Assembly: GCA_020726505.1 (NCBI GenBank)
Contig: JAHLEZ010000018.1
Coordinates: 1,550,001 to 1,614,000, forward strand
Source: Leptodontidium sp. MPI-SDFR-AT-0119
Taxonomy: Eukaryota > Ascomycota > Leotiomycetes > Helotiales > Leptodontidiaceae
Length of the DNA stretch: 64,000 nucleotides
Reading direction: 5' to 3'
Shown here: positions 11,875 to 22,893 of the stretch, piece after piece
How the letters are laid out: each line of letters starts with the position of its first letter
How positions within the stretch are numbered: the stretch's first letter is position 1
The notes under the pieces: model-generated
Databases searched by the model: none
Told to the model about the DNA's origin: nothing
The model's input: only the letters and a program-made list of their open reading frames with translations
Program-made: the position numbers and the translations under genes

Positions 11875-13683
11875 CAATCGCATTTCTGGGGGCGTTGGCT
11901 GAATCTAAAATTGACAATTTCATTCTCTCTAGACGCACGTGTTTTATGTTCTCTGAACTTCCGGTTGCTTGGTGAATAGTGACCTTTATCCATCTCAATT
12001 GCATAAACGCTGCAACATGTCTAGCAGTTACAAAACGGCCAATCTGATACATTTCCAAATCAATCTTCCAGATCCGTAAGTTCACCAGTCCAATCTGGTT
12101 GTTTCCACTGCCAGTCAAGTGTTCACAGCAGCTGCATCATTTGAAAGAATATTACCCTGCAAACCATCACTTTCACGCTTACTAGATCCTCAGATACGTT
12201 CTGAGAATCCCATTCTTTTCGATGCTCACTCAACAACGAGTCCAGAGCACCGCTTTTGCTACTCTTTCAATTGAGTAGAGCCCAGACAACCGCTTTTCGT
12301 TCAGTTCCTCCAGAGAATCTACGGACCAACATTCTACAGACCCACTTGACACTGCCCGGGTTGCTAACACATCGTTTGCAGAGACATCACCAATGAAGAC
12401 TCGTTGAGCCTGTCTAGATGTTAGACTTCGCGTATCAGAATTCAGATTGAAATGGGAACCTCACCAACTGTAGTCGTTGTGTTTTACTGTACAGCTCAAT
12501 CTCGCTTCTCTAGTCGACAACTCAGCAATCAAACAGAACACGACAGTAAACTGTAAACAGCCCACTGTCCCTCGGGACCAGAATTACATCCTCCACCCGG
12601 AGCAATATTATGCAGTCCCGGAAGCGTTGAACATCTGCATAAGTTATTTCGTTGAGGGTTTAAGATGAAGGTCTATATATGTCTGAGCCGTCAAATAGGA
12701 TATTAGAGTGAAAGAGGAGAACATATACAAAGATGAAGTTACATACTTGAAGGAAGGGCGAGTAAACCGTGGCAGACCCTTTGGATAGAATGCTTGAGTC
12801 CAAGACGATACTCTTTGATGAGTTTTCGGTATTACTAGAGGGCTAGCGAATTTTTTTGGGGACGCATGTCCGTGGAGTACTACGAAGGATGACTATTTAC
12901 GAGTAGTGATGTTTGCTCAAAAGCAATTGTCTTCCTTGCCGGAGTAGTAGATATAAGTTTAATTTGGGGATCGGATGGAAATGAGGTTGAAGAGATGTTG
13001 TGTGTTATGTGTTGTGTTGAAGAAGGAAAGGACGGGAATGGAAGGAGAACGGAGAGGCTTGTATACCTAGAGACAGGTGTGAAGATCACGTCCAAAGGGT
13101 TCATTTGATGATTCAGGGAAGGGATTGGGGCGGGAAATGATTCATAGAGCGCTGAATCCCGGAATTTATTCCGTAGAACCTCCGCCTCCGCCTTTGGGGA
13201 ATGGTTCAATGATATCCGATTGAGTTCCAGGCTCTTAGAGCAAAGCCAATCTGCTGAGTTCTGGTGCTGTGATTCCCATGCCTCCTATCTCCCTGAAATA
13301 CACGATGAAACCTAGGTCCTATGCTCAATGTTAGAAAAATAAGGCGGGGGTTTTCGCTTTGTAAGTTCAAAATTGAGTGCCTCACTGGAGAACCACTGGG
13401 GAAAAAGAATGCACGTAAATCGATGCTTTTAGTATCTAAGTAAAGTTCTATTTTTGTCTTTAGCCGAAAGTGATGATCTTGGGTGGTGTGATCAAAATGT
13501 AAACACGCTAGACGACTCCAGAGATGCTGAAGACGTTGAGTCAATGACTTTCCTGTCATTGACTTCGTAGCATTTTGAAGACCACGCAGAAATTAAACCC
13601 GAAAGGTATTCAAGAACTCTAGCCATGTTAGCGAATTCAACCGAGCCAGGTAGGAAGTCTTGGGCTTACACTAATTCGACTTT
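11875..13683. other. Intergenic, no supported gene
   Basis: About 1.8 kb downstream of the small secreted protein gene and of the convergent ankyrin/SEC-C gene. Frames of 60-118 codons occur on both strands but none has an intron pattern, signal or domain. An imperfect direct repeat (GAGTCCAGAGCACCGCTTTT and GAGCCCAGACAACCGCTTTT) lies at about 12239-12300. Confidence 0.45.
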
Positions 13684-14495
13684 TCAATTCTTTCCACAGC
13701 AGACCTTGAATTTCTTCTTGCTACCACAACTGCAAGGGTCGTTTCTGCCAACTTTCTTGGTCTTGATGGCTGAACCTGCTGAAGAAGTTGCCGCAGAAGG
13801 CGTGTGTACTTGTCGCTCGGCATTTGGTGACTCCGGAGCCAGCACAGAAGCCATCTCCGGAATGAGGCTTTGGAATTTCATTGCAATTCGCGCCGGCGTG
13901 ATCCCATCCCCACCAGCCATGAATACGTCCCCACCCTTGCTCACGAAGTATCTCAATGCGTCAAGAGTCTTTTCTTCCCCACTGGAGTGAAGTCCATGAT
14001 CATCACGATGTCATGAGTTGCAACGCATCCATAACGGTTCCGGTGATTGATCTCGGCTCCTGCTTCCAGCAATATATCTGCCACTTCTGTTTCGAGGTAC
14101 GGCTTAGTGGAAATCGAGTGCATGAAGGTGGTGGTTCCGCTCAAGTCACGGCTATCGACAGGGACCTTGGCCTCGAGGGCTAGGAAGCGGAAGTAGTTGA
14201 GGTACCGAGCTCGATTTCGAGGATCGAGGAAGATGAGTTGGAGGGTGTAGTTGTACAGAGTGATCTTGGTTGGGCCGTATGCCATTGCAGCAAGTGAGTT
14301 GCGAGCTTGTTCTAGGCCGTCTGCTTCTGCTCTGACTTGGAAGTCGGCTCGAACAGCCTCGAGGGTTCCTTTCTGGAGGAGGTGAGCATACTGGTCAAGG
14401 TCTGACGCTGAGAAGGATTCGGAGCTGCAGAATGATCGAAGTCGTTGTGATTCTGCTCCTGACAGGATGTGCGATCCGGAAGGGAGGTTGGCCAT
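13684..14495 (-). pseudogene. Ankyrin/SEC-C zinc-binding protein, frame-shifted
   Basis: The first frame starts at ATG 14495 (MANLPSGSHIL) and runs to about 13953. It includes an ankyrin-like stretch, roughly residues 120-170 (DLSGTTTFMHSI...ADILLEAGAEINHRNRYG). The second frame, about 13976-13684, continues the same repeat logic (KTLDALRYFVSKGGDVF..GDGITPARIA) and ends in a SEC-C motif, VGRNDPCSCGSKKKFKVCC, a small zinc-binding module known from SecA and from many fungal MYND/ankyrin proteins. The two frames overlap, and adding one base in the A/G-rich run near 13966-13982 would join them. No intron of normal size joins the frames while keeping the ankyrin text; a 62-nt alternative would delete it. 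So either this is a one-base frameshift in a real gene, or a base-calling error in a homopolymer. Confidence 0.7.
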
Positions 14496-15597
14496 GGCGA
14501 GTACGGGAAACAAGCACTTGTTTGTAGTAACAAACCTTGGATGACGACTGAAGGCTTCGAAGAGAAGGGAGGAGGATCGAGTTGGTATGTATATGCTGTA
14601 AAGTCTAGGTTTCTTGGAGTAAGTAAGAGAGCATGGCCTTATAAAGGCGCATCGTAAGTGATCTAGTCCTGATTAGGCTAGCTACACACGTAAATGTCGC
14701 ATGCTCACGTGGGGTGGGTGAATGCCAGGTGGATTGATCCTACCAGCAGGTAGGCCAGCGAGAAGAGGTAAGGGATAGAATTGTGTCAAGATCTTCGATT
14801 GCGCTCGCATTTCGTAACCTCGATACTTTCAAGATATCTACACAACACGAGGAAGTGTGTTTGAATTGCTTTGTAGTGTTGTGAAGTACTTCTCGATACT
14901 AGAATTGTAGATGGTGAGTTCGACGCGATGGGAGTTTGCTTGCCAAGGACGACACTGCGTCATTTGTTTCTGCAGGAGGCCGCCAAAACTCTAAAATCAG
15001 TGAGTGAGCAAGTGTTTCATGAAGTTTAAGATGCATCTCTATATTTATCAATTTACGAGATCGACTGCCTTTGATGAGAGGTTTGCAAAAGTTCCAGTGC
15101 AGTTACTCCGCGTAAAATAAATTCGCGAAATGTTTTTGTTGCTGAAAATCTCGCTTCAGCCAATGAAGTCATTCACAACCTTTCTACTAACAAAGTAAAC
15201 ATCCACTAAAGACTATCAAAGTTCTGCATGCTTGATCCACCAAAGCGGTGGCATCCGCTAAGGATTCAGTACTAGAGAGCCGCCCTGTCATGCCATCAAT
15301 CTCCAGCATCCAAGCAGCCTCGGTTGCTTGTCTCTTCACTTCAACCAACAGCTCACATCTTCACTACGGAGGTATTCGATATCTACTGTAGGCGAGAGTT
15401 CCTCCCACTCCAGCATCAGTACAACACTCACTGACTGATTATGAAGCAGTTAGAATGCCAATGCTACAGCGGCCTTGGTTGCTAGATACAGCGTGGTGGC
15501 TGACAACTGATAAGATCTTGACATCCTTACATAAGTAAGTGGGGGATCGTTGGTGGAACCCTCCGTCCAAGAAAATCGCAGCGCACCCAAGACCAAA
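14496..15597. other. Intergenic, divergent promoters
   Basis: About 1.1 kb between the divergent ankyrin/SEC-C gene and the Zn2Cys6 gene. No coding frame was supported. Promoters for both neighbours should lie here; no clear TATA box was seen next to either start. Confidence 0.4.
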
Positions 15598-18299
15598 ATG
15601 AACTCGACGACTACAACACATACAATCGAGAGCTCTCTGGTGGGCTCCACGAACGGCCAGCATGCTCCCACCTGGCCGCAAACGACTAACCCATCCTCTC
15701 AACCCCAGCTCATCGGCAGCTGCATCCATTGCCGCCGGCGCAAAGTTCGTTGTGATAAGCAGTCGCCATGCTCGAATTGTGTACGGTTTGGGAACCAGTG
15801 CGAACTGGCTCCACGAAAGAGGGCTCCCAGAAGACCAAGAAAACCTCCGGAGGGAAATGATTATACAGGAAGGGAGCTGGAGCTGATCAAACGGCTGAAT
15901 AGCCTGGAGGGTGAGAAGTCCTTCCCTCGATTACGAGATCTGCAGATACTAATATTGCCTGCGAATAGGAATCGTAAAAGAACTTAGCGGGCACGTCGAG
16001 ACGAACGATACAAGCGATATCAAATCCCCGAACTCGGTACAAGGTAGTGATGGAATTCGATGTGGAACTGCAGGCAGGTCGCACACTACACATTCTGGCT
16101 TGAGCATCCCGGAGCTAGGGGAAGATGTACCTCTGGAGAAAGGGATGGGAACTCTGATGTTGTCAGATGAAGGCAAAAGTCGCTATGTGCAGGACAACTT
16201 CTTTTCTCGTTTGACCGATGAGGCTAGTAATTCTGCGTCTTTTCACAGCGAGCTGGGTATTGACCGAAATCCAGGTTGACGATCTTGTTGAACTGTTCTT
16301 CGTCGGCCGAGGGGACGAAGAAGAAACAGGCTCCCCAGAGACCAGCACAGCTTCGATTGACCGAGATCATCAAAGTTTTGTTTTCGGATATGCCTCAACA
16401 CAAATCAGTATGAGGGATTTGCATCCCCTTCCCTCGCAATTGCCGTTCTACTTGCAGATGTTCTCCGAAAGAGTGGATGTCCTTGTTAAAATTTTACATA
16501 TGCCCACAATCGAAGCTTTGTTCAAGGAAGCACAACATGATCTAGGCTCGTTAAGCCGAAGTACAGAGGCTTTGATGTTTGCCATCTACTTTGCTGTGAT
16601 TACGAGGTATTTTGATAACATAGCCACCATTATATTATCACGCTGACCTGCCATAGCATGTCTGTTGACGAGGTTAAGGCCGATCTAGGCTGTGAGAGGA
16701 AAGCCGCATATGTGAGTCTTCTTCTCCACTTGTGACTTGGAACAGATGAACAGATTCTCCAGCCTCACCTGGACTTATCACCCCTCCCAACTTTGCAACA
16801 TTCGTCAAGTAAATCTCTGACCTTTTCCCAAGGATCGATATCGCTTCGGTGTTGAGCAGGCTCTTGCTCGAGCCCACTTCCTCGATACGTCCGACTTGAC
16901 TACTCTCCAAGCCTTTGTTCTGTACCTCGCGGTAGTCAGATGTGAAGATGATACCCGAGTTGGATGGGCTTTGATGCGATCAGCCATAGGAGTCGCTCAG
17001 TCTATGGGCTTGCATAGAGATGGGAACATTTTCAAACTAAGTCCTTTTGATGTGGAAATGCGTCGCCGCCTTTGGTAAGCCTTCTCCTGCTTCACCATTG
17101 GGAGATCTCTGAGAAAGTCGAATTTTGCATCTGCAGCAGTCTGGAGAACATTTTCTGATTCATTGGATAGGTGGCAGATCTGTATATTGGATTTCAGACT
17201 TTCAGAAAAGCATGGGGCAGAGACATGCACCATGAGCATATCCTTCGATACCAAACGACCCCTGAATGTAAACGACTCTGACTTGCATCCCGAAGATTTA
17301 GTCGCTCCAAGTCCACGAGATGGCTTGACGGATGTCTCGATCGCACTTGTATCCTGTGAGATCAGCGCTGCTGCTTACTCATTACTAACTCCAGATGAGG
17401 ACAACACCAATGGGGCTTTACACGTTTCGGGGAAAGAGGAGCGCATACAACAGTTTTGCAAGGTTCTGGAAGAGAAATACGTCAAATATTGCACCGATTC
17501 TACTCCTATGTCCTGGATTCTATCGAGGCTCGCTAAACTTGTGATTTGCAAGCTGGAATCGCTACTTCTTCTCCCCCTTACACGATCAGAGTCTGGAAAT
17601 CGCGATCCAGTGTCGAAGGAGCTCTACGACAAGATGTTCCTGGCCAGCATTGAGGTTGTGGAGCTTCGGCGCGATCTTGAGTCCGACATCACAAAGAAGT
17701 GGCAATGGTATCTTCAGACTATCATTCAATGGCATGCGGTCGCCTACCTTCTGTCAGAACTATGTGTCAGAGAGCCGGACGACAACGTCACAAGGGCTTG
17801 GAATCTGTTAGATCTCGTCTTTCAGGATTACAGAGATGTGCAACCGTATGGTGCTCCTGCGTTGCTCATGGCACCTATGAAGAAGCTGATTGCAAGAGCG
17901 AGGCGGAAGAGAGCGCAAGATCTTGAGATATTGAGAGCAGCTGAGACCTCTGCACAAGATGCTGGACATTCAAATGATGCTGCTCCACAAGTCCAGCTGC
18001 CCGCATCGGATGTCCCCCAAGCTCAAGAATTCTTTCCAGGGACTTTCGACTTCCAGGACATCCCAACTACTGAGGATCAAACTTATGGACAGCATCAGCA
18101 GGATTGGCTTCAACAACATCAACAGTATCCTACCATGACACCTACACCCTGGTTGCTGGAAGATTCTGCATTACAGGACTTGGGTATTGACATGAATTAC
18201 CTTGGCCCAGACATGGAATGGGAAGGATTAAATGACTTGATGAGCCAGATCGAACCTGCTTATGGTCCGAACTCTCATGGTCCTTTTGGTGGATGGTGA
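15598..18299 (+). CDS. Zn2Cys6 fungal-specific transcription factor
   Basis: Six exons (15598-15910, 15969-16222, 16275-16606, 16657-16711, 16833-17074, 17171-18299) give about 774 aa. The binuclear zinc cluster is exact: C42-X2-C45-X6-C52-X5-C58-X2-C61-X6-C68, followed by a basic linker (RKRAPRRPRKPP). Exon 2 ends GKSRYVQDNFFSRLTDE, the usual entry to the middle homology region, and exons 3-6 carry the fungal-specific transcription factor domain (VGWALMRSAIGVAQSMGLHRDG, DVEMRRRLWW). The C-terminus is rich in Gln, His and Pro and may be an activation region. Intron 2 is GC-AG; the others are GT-AG. It is predicted to be a nuclear DNA-binding regulator; the target genes are unknown. It is followed 288 bp later by a flavoprotein gene on the same strand, but nothing shows that it regulates it. 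Confidence 0.92.
16223..16274 (+). other. GC-AG intron in the Zn2Cys6 gene
   Basis: The frame is kept only if the 52-nt intron starts GAG/GCTAGT and ends ATCCAG/GTTGAC, joining LTDE to VDDLVELFF. No GT donor nearby gives an open frame with a normal intron length. GC-AG introns are a known minority class spliced by the major spliceosome. Confidence 0.8.
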
Positions 18300-18586
18300 T
18301 GTGAAATTTATAGACTATAGGCTACACTGATTAATATTCAGAGCAGTGGGATTCATCTTCTTCAACATGCTCGATGTAGTATCTTCAAAGGCAAGCTATT
18401 TCTTGGCGCTTACCTCCCAGGAAAGTTGGCGAGTATAGAAGGCGCAGCGTCCCATTGGCAGCCACTTCCATTTGTTGGCTTTTCCAACACAACACGTGTC
18501 TCAGTGTACTTGCAACCTCAGTCCATCCTCCATACTTTCATTTTATCTCCCCCAGAGAAAACGGTTTACCTCTCTGTTGTCACAAA

Positions 18587-20284
18587 ATGCAAGTCTCTTG
18601 CCTCACAATCTGTGCTGTGGTGTGGTTCTCATCACAGCTAGCGAGTTCAAATGCTGAAAACCAGCTGCACTTCAATCGCAACAATCAATCAGATCACATC
18701 ACAACCCGAAAAAGAGTTGCAGTAGTCGGCGCAGGTCTCGCAGGAGCTACAGCCGCTTACTACCTCCACGACTCAATTCGTGAATTTGAAGACATCGACA
18801 TCACCATCTTCGAAAGCTGGCAGCAAATCGGAGAACGTATTAAATCCGTCAAATCCCGTGGCGGAACGATAGAAATCGGGGCTCCAGCTGCATCTACTCA
18901 TGATTGGTGTTTCTTGAGAGCTATGAGGGATGTTGGTTTGGCACCCAAGGAGCCAGATTGGGGATGGAAGTTTCATAGGAAGAGAACTGTAGGTGTTTGG
19001 AATGGGGAGGGTTTTGTCAATACCGGACCGCATGAACCGCAGTGTTCGACTTGGTGGGAGTTGATGAGGATGGTTTGGAGAGATGGGAGGACTACTTGGC
19101 TTTTACGAAAGGTTTCTCCTCCTATGTGGATGGAGATAGGGAAGCTGATGTGGAAGTATGGGCTTTCGCCTTGGAGGTTTCACAGGCTGGTTTCATTGGA
19201 CCTGAAGGCATGGGATAATTTTGGTGCAGATTTGTACCCCTGGCAACGACATACGTTTGACAGCTTGACCTCTGAGCTAGAGAAGGCAGGTCTTCCAGGT
19301 GAGGCCTTGGGCTCGGCTGGCTCGTATTTCCGCAGCCTCAATCTCTCTGCTGCATTCTTGGACGAAGTCATTGAACCGTACGCTCGAGCACGATTTGGTC
19401 AGAATCTTGATGATGTGAGAGGGCTTGCTGCCGAGATTGCCTATAGGGAGTTCTTCTCCCCTGTTATGGCCGTCACGGATGGTAATGCCCGCCTTGTGGA
19501 TCGGCTGATCACTCTCTCCAAGGCTGATCTAAACCTCAATTCAAGAATTAAGGAGATCCGGAATGGTCACTCCAAACGCTACAATCTAGTTGCAGAACTC
19601 TACTCGCCGGAAACTACAGTGGTAGAACAGTGGGAAGAGTTCGATGCTGTTGTGATTGCCACGCCTCTCCAACTTAGTGGGATTGTCTTTGGTGGGAGCC
19701 TGAATATTGAGCCACATCCAGAACCTACGCCTCATTTCTCAGAGCAACATATCACCCACTTTGCATCGGAGCACTATCCATCTCCTGATTTCTTTAATCT
19801 GTCATCAACGACTCGTCTGCCGAACAGCATTCTCACGACAGCCAACAATTCACACATTCCTGATGTATTTAGCATCGACAATATCGACAGTGTGATTCGG
19901 ATCGACAGAACAGGCTGCTCGCCTCCCTCGGCTTCAAGGCCAGGAGACCCGGATGATTGCGATACTGTAATTTACGAGGGAATCTTTCGAATAATCCCAT
20001 CAGATACCATCCATAATCAAACCTTGTTCAAAATGATCGGCTGTCCATCAGATTGCCAGCTTCCTTTCCTCCATCGTCAGGTGTGGCCATTCATCACTCC
20101 TGCTTACGTTGGTCACCTGCTTCCGATTGACGACATCGAAATTGCTCCAAGTTTGTATTACATTGGTGGCGGAGACGATATCCTTTCCTCCCTGGAGATG
20201 AGCTGTCGTATGGGATTTAATGTTGGAGTCAAGGCTTTCCTCGACTTGGACGAGGCACAGAGAAAGGAGACATGGGGAAGTTGA
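18587..20284 (+). CDS. Prenylcysteine oxidase/lyase-like flavoprotein
   Basis: One uninterrupted frame of 565 aa from ATG 18587; the frame is open further 5' but without an ATG. The N-terminus (MQVSCLTICAVVWFSSQLASSNA) is a signal peptide. Residues about 44-60 (VAVVGAGLAGATAAYYL) form the FAD-binding GxGxxG Rossmann motif, followed by the acidic strand end FES. The body matches the fungal relatives of prenylcysteine lyase (PCYOX1), a FAD thioether oxidase that breaks down prenylated cysteine left from protein turnover in vacuole or lysosome. Shared features include the NARLVDRLI segment and a C-terminal GGGDDILSSLEMS. The length of about 500-600 aa is usual. Several NxS/T sites fit a secretory-pathway protein. 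Substrate in fungi is inferred from the family. Confidence 0.85.
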   Translation: MQVSCLTICAVVWFSSQLASSNAENQLHFNRNNQSDHITTRKRVAVVGAGLAGATAAYYLHDSIREFEDIDITIFESWQQIGERIKSVKSRGGTIEIGAPAASTHDWCFLRAMRDVGLAPKEPDWGWKFHRKRTVGVWNGEGFVNTGPHEPQCSTWWELMRMVWRDGRTTWLLRKVSPPMWMEIGKLMWKYGLSPWRFHRLVSLDLKAWDNFGADLYPWQRHTFDSLTSELEKAGLPGEALGSAGSYFRSLNLSAAFLDEVIEPYARARFGQNLDDVRGLAAEIAYREFFSPVMAVTDGNARLVDRLITLSKADLNLNSRIKEIRNGHSKRYNLVAELYSPETTVVEQWEEFDAVVIATPLQLSGIVFGGSLNIEPHPEPTPHFSEQHITHFASEHYPSPDFFNLSSTTRLPNSILTTANNSHIPDVFSIDNIDSVIRIDRTGCSPPSASRPGDPDDCDTVIYEGIFRIIPSDTIHNQTLFKMIGCPSDCQLPFLHRQVWPFITPAYVGHLLPIDDIEIAPSLYYIGGGDDILSSLEMSCRMGFNVGVKAFLDLDEAQRKETWGS

Positions 20285-20574
20285 CATAAATGACCATCTT
20301 CATAAGTATTAGCTTAATAATCTCTTTTTCAGGAAAACTCTCAAAGAAGAAGAGATAGTTTACTTCATGGGAAGTGGTGGGTAATATGGTATAGTGGCTG
20401 CCTCTGAGCTACAGCCAAGCGAGCTCGTCCAAACAGACCCCAGCGGCCCTCAGTGGCACCCAGCCCCTCCCATCTTCAGAATCTTTTATTGCCACCTCCA
20501 AAATTGAGCAGAGCCCTTAGATCATAGCGAAAATGCTACAGAGCTGCGGCTCAGAGAATTCATGACGGGATTTC

Positions 20575-20903
20575 GTGGGCTCCTGTCCCACGTCTAGAGT
20601 GGGTGAGACTTTTGTTTGGAGCGGCGTCCCAATGATGAATACATCCGCTACCATAATGATGCTCCCTCACAACACCCCGTTCCTCCGCTCGTCAACTCCA
20701 AGCCCTCAGCAGTACCTCATCGCGATGTGGCGCACCTGGAAGCCGACCATACCAGTAACGGTGATGTAGACGCACCCAAAGAGGTGGGAGGATTCAAGGT
20801 GCAAAACGCAGTCGTCCGTGAAAGCGAAGCCGAGAGCGACGTTTCCTCAAGAACACCAGCAAGTCTTACGTCCCACGCCTCTCTAGGACTAAAATCAAAC
20901 TAG
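20575..20903 (+). pseudogene. Possible 3' gene fragment
   Basis: An open stretch of about 95 codons (from about 20616 to a TAG at 20901-20903) has balanced, coding-like codon use (ERRPNDEYIRYHNDAPSQ, AVVRESEAESDVSSRTPA) but no ATG at its start, and a different frame is open just upstream. It sits between two convergent genes. It may be the tail of a lost gene, or chance; I recognise no family. Confidence 0.25.
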
Positions 20904-20928
20904 AGCGTTGCACCCTGTTCACATGTCG

Positions 20929-22297
20929 TTATTTCGGGTCCAGCCACGGATGTCTCAACAGCGCCGCAGCAGTCCCTCGTTCCTTGGGGACCCATCGAAG
21001 CATAGACTTGAGGAAATCGAGGAATAACTCGACATCTACCCCCTCTAGTCTATTGTGCAAGGCGATGGGGGTAATGTCAGCTCCCCTCCATCCACCTATC
21101 GCTAGCTATCAGTGTAGTTCTACTAAGTGCTGGGACGTATTTTACTACTGACCATGTTTATCGAAATACGAAGAAGGCAGCGCATTTCGTTGCAAGAACT
21201 CGGTCGGCGGCGGACCGAGATATGTAATCATCATTTCAAGGCATCCTCGTTCTGTGCTACTACCAAATATGTGCTCGGAGAAAAGAAGTTCCCAGATCTA
21301 TTCAATTGTTAGCATCAAAGAGACCACAAAATTGGTTGGTCAAAAGAGATGACAGACTATGACTCCCAAGTTCCAAATGTCAGCGCTAGATTTCCACTTC
21401 ATGCCTAAAATCACCTCGGGTGCCCTATAAGGGATAGGCTGAATGAGTCCATCGTACTCGTCCTGGCCAAAGACTGCCATACCAAAATCACAGATTATAG
21501 GGTATGTCAAGTGATTGCCATACTCTGGAGTTCGAGACGTATAGATTGAGCGGCTGTCATCGATCACTTTTACTGGATCCTCGTGTGCGGTATTGATGAG
21601 CTTTGTTAGGATGGCTTCTTCATCATCTGGAAGTGTGGTCAAGATGTTGTCGAGTTTGATGTCTGCACAAAGACCATCAGCAAAGCCGAATACAAGAAGT
21701 CTCAGCTAGTACCTGTGTGCACCACGCCACATGTGTGAAGATAGTCAAGGCCCGTGAGAAGATATGTGGTAACCCATGCTGCTGCCCTCATAGTGAGTTT
21801 CTTGTTGGGCTGCAAGTTGACGTACTCCAACAAACTCATTCCGAGAGGCTCGTACACAAGACATTGATGCGCGCCACCAGGGACGGTGATCTTGAAAGAG
21901 TCGCTTGAGCGTCTCACGCAATATCAGCCATCGTGCGTTAAACCAGAATTTTCTAGGTGAGCAAGGACCTTCGACTCCCGGTTCTCGACAGTACTGAACG
22001 TGCCAACTTTGAGGGTCTTGTACGTATCATCCCTATAAATCATTAACTGGAAGCCAACATGAACTGGATGAATATCTACTTTTTATCTCGACAAAGCCAA
22101 ACAGTAGAGGACCCACCGAATCCGAATTTGGCCTCAACCTTGTACCTTTCATGGAAGACTTGGCTGACTCGGACTGGAAAGAATGACGAGGCGCTGTAAT
22201 GGAGCAGTATTTCCTCTTCAATCAGTTTGGTGCCAGCGACGATTGGGTTGGACATATGAATATTGTGAAGGCGTCGGGTAACTCGAAAGGCATTCAT
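20929..22297 (-). pseudogene. SRPK-type protein kinase with an internal stop
   Basis: Five exons (22297-22080, 22032-21713, 21662-21358, 21297-21153, 21095-20929) splice in frame to 384 residues, the usual length of fungal SRPK-like kinases, which phosphorylate Arg/Ser-rich proteins. Visible motifs are the Gly loop (FGFGGSSTVWLCRD), the ATP lysine (TLKV), CLVYEPLGMSLLEYV, the catalytic loop HTDIKLDN, DFG (CDFGMAVFG), APEVILG and a C-terminal LLRHPWLDP. The frame is broken once, by TGA at 21924-21926 (codon 109), where relatives have an Arg or similar in HxGR. A single C-to-T change in CGA would explain it. All other catalytic residues and splice sites are intact, so the loss is recent, the base is wrong, or the stop is read through. 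The final intron donor before IWELL (ATA/GTCTGT) is weak. Confidence 0.78.
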
Positions 22298-22893
22298 GTT
22301 GAGGCGGTGATGATATTCGCGGGGAGTCGTACTAGATAGAGGCAGACATCAGGGGCTAAACGAAATCCCCGAAGCTTGTCGGCTCTAGCCTAAAAGAGAC
22401 TTGTCACCAAACACCATTCCTCACCGGCTGATTCGATGGGATTTCAATTATAAATGTTATATCAGGTAGTAAGTTACTTGAAGGTCGGGGGCACAGGGGT
22501 ATGCGCTGTTCTCACCCGGGCCAAAACGAAATAAAGGAACTCCGGGCTAATTTCTGTAAATTCTACGGAAGGCCAACGAGTAAGCTCTGATGCTGTCTTT
22601 AGGGGGCTTTTCTTTCTGTTTACCTGTGATTTATCTTTTTTTTTCTTTTTTTTTTTCGTTTAATGTGCAGTGATCCCAGTTCGTGCCACCAATAGGTGGG
22701 AAGGAAGGATTCGAGGCAATCACGTTCACTGCCCAAGGTAAAGGTCTACTTCATGTGTATTGCATACTGCTGCATATATGAAGCATGGCTGCGATCTGAC
22801 TGTGATCTGACTTCTCGTATGCGCTCTTATCCCATTGTCAGATTCCCAGCAAAAGGCCCTACATCTCCCCATGCATACCAAGTAACGGAGCCC
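22298..22893. other. Intergenic, T-rich tracts
   Basis: About 600 bp between the 5' end of the kinase gene and the 3' end of the Arb2-domain gene, both on the minus strand. Long interrupted T runs at about 22632-22658 are typical of fungal promoter or UTR DNA. No gene is supported. Confidence 0.4.

Noticed and set aside
15598..20284. Transcription factor plus flavoprotein as a metabolite cluster
   Set aside because: The flavoprotein is prenylcysteine lyase-like, a turnover enzyme, and no synthase, transporter or tailoring gene is nearby.
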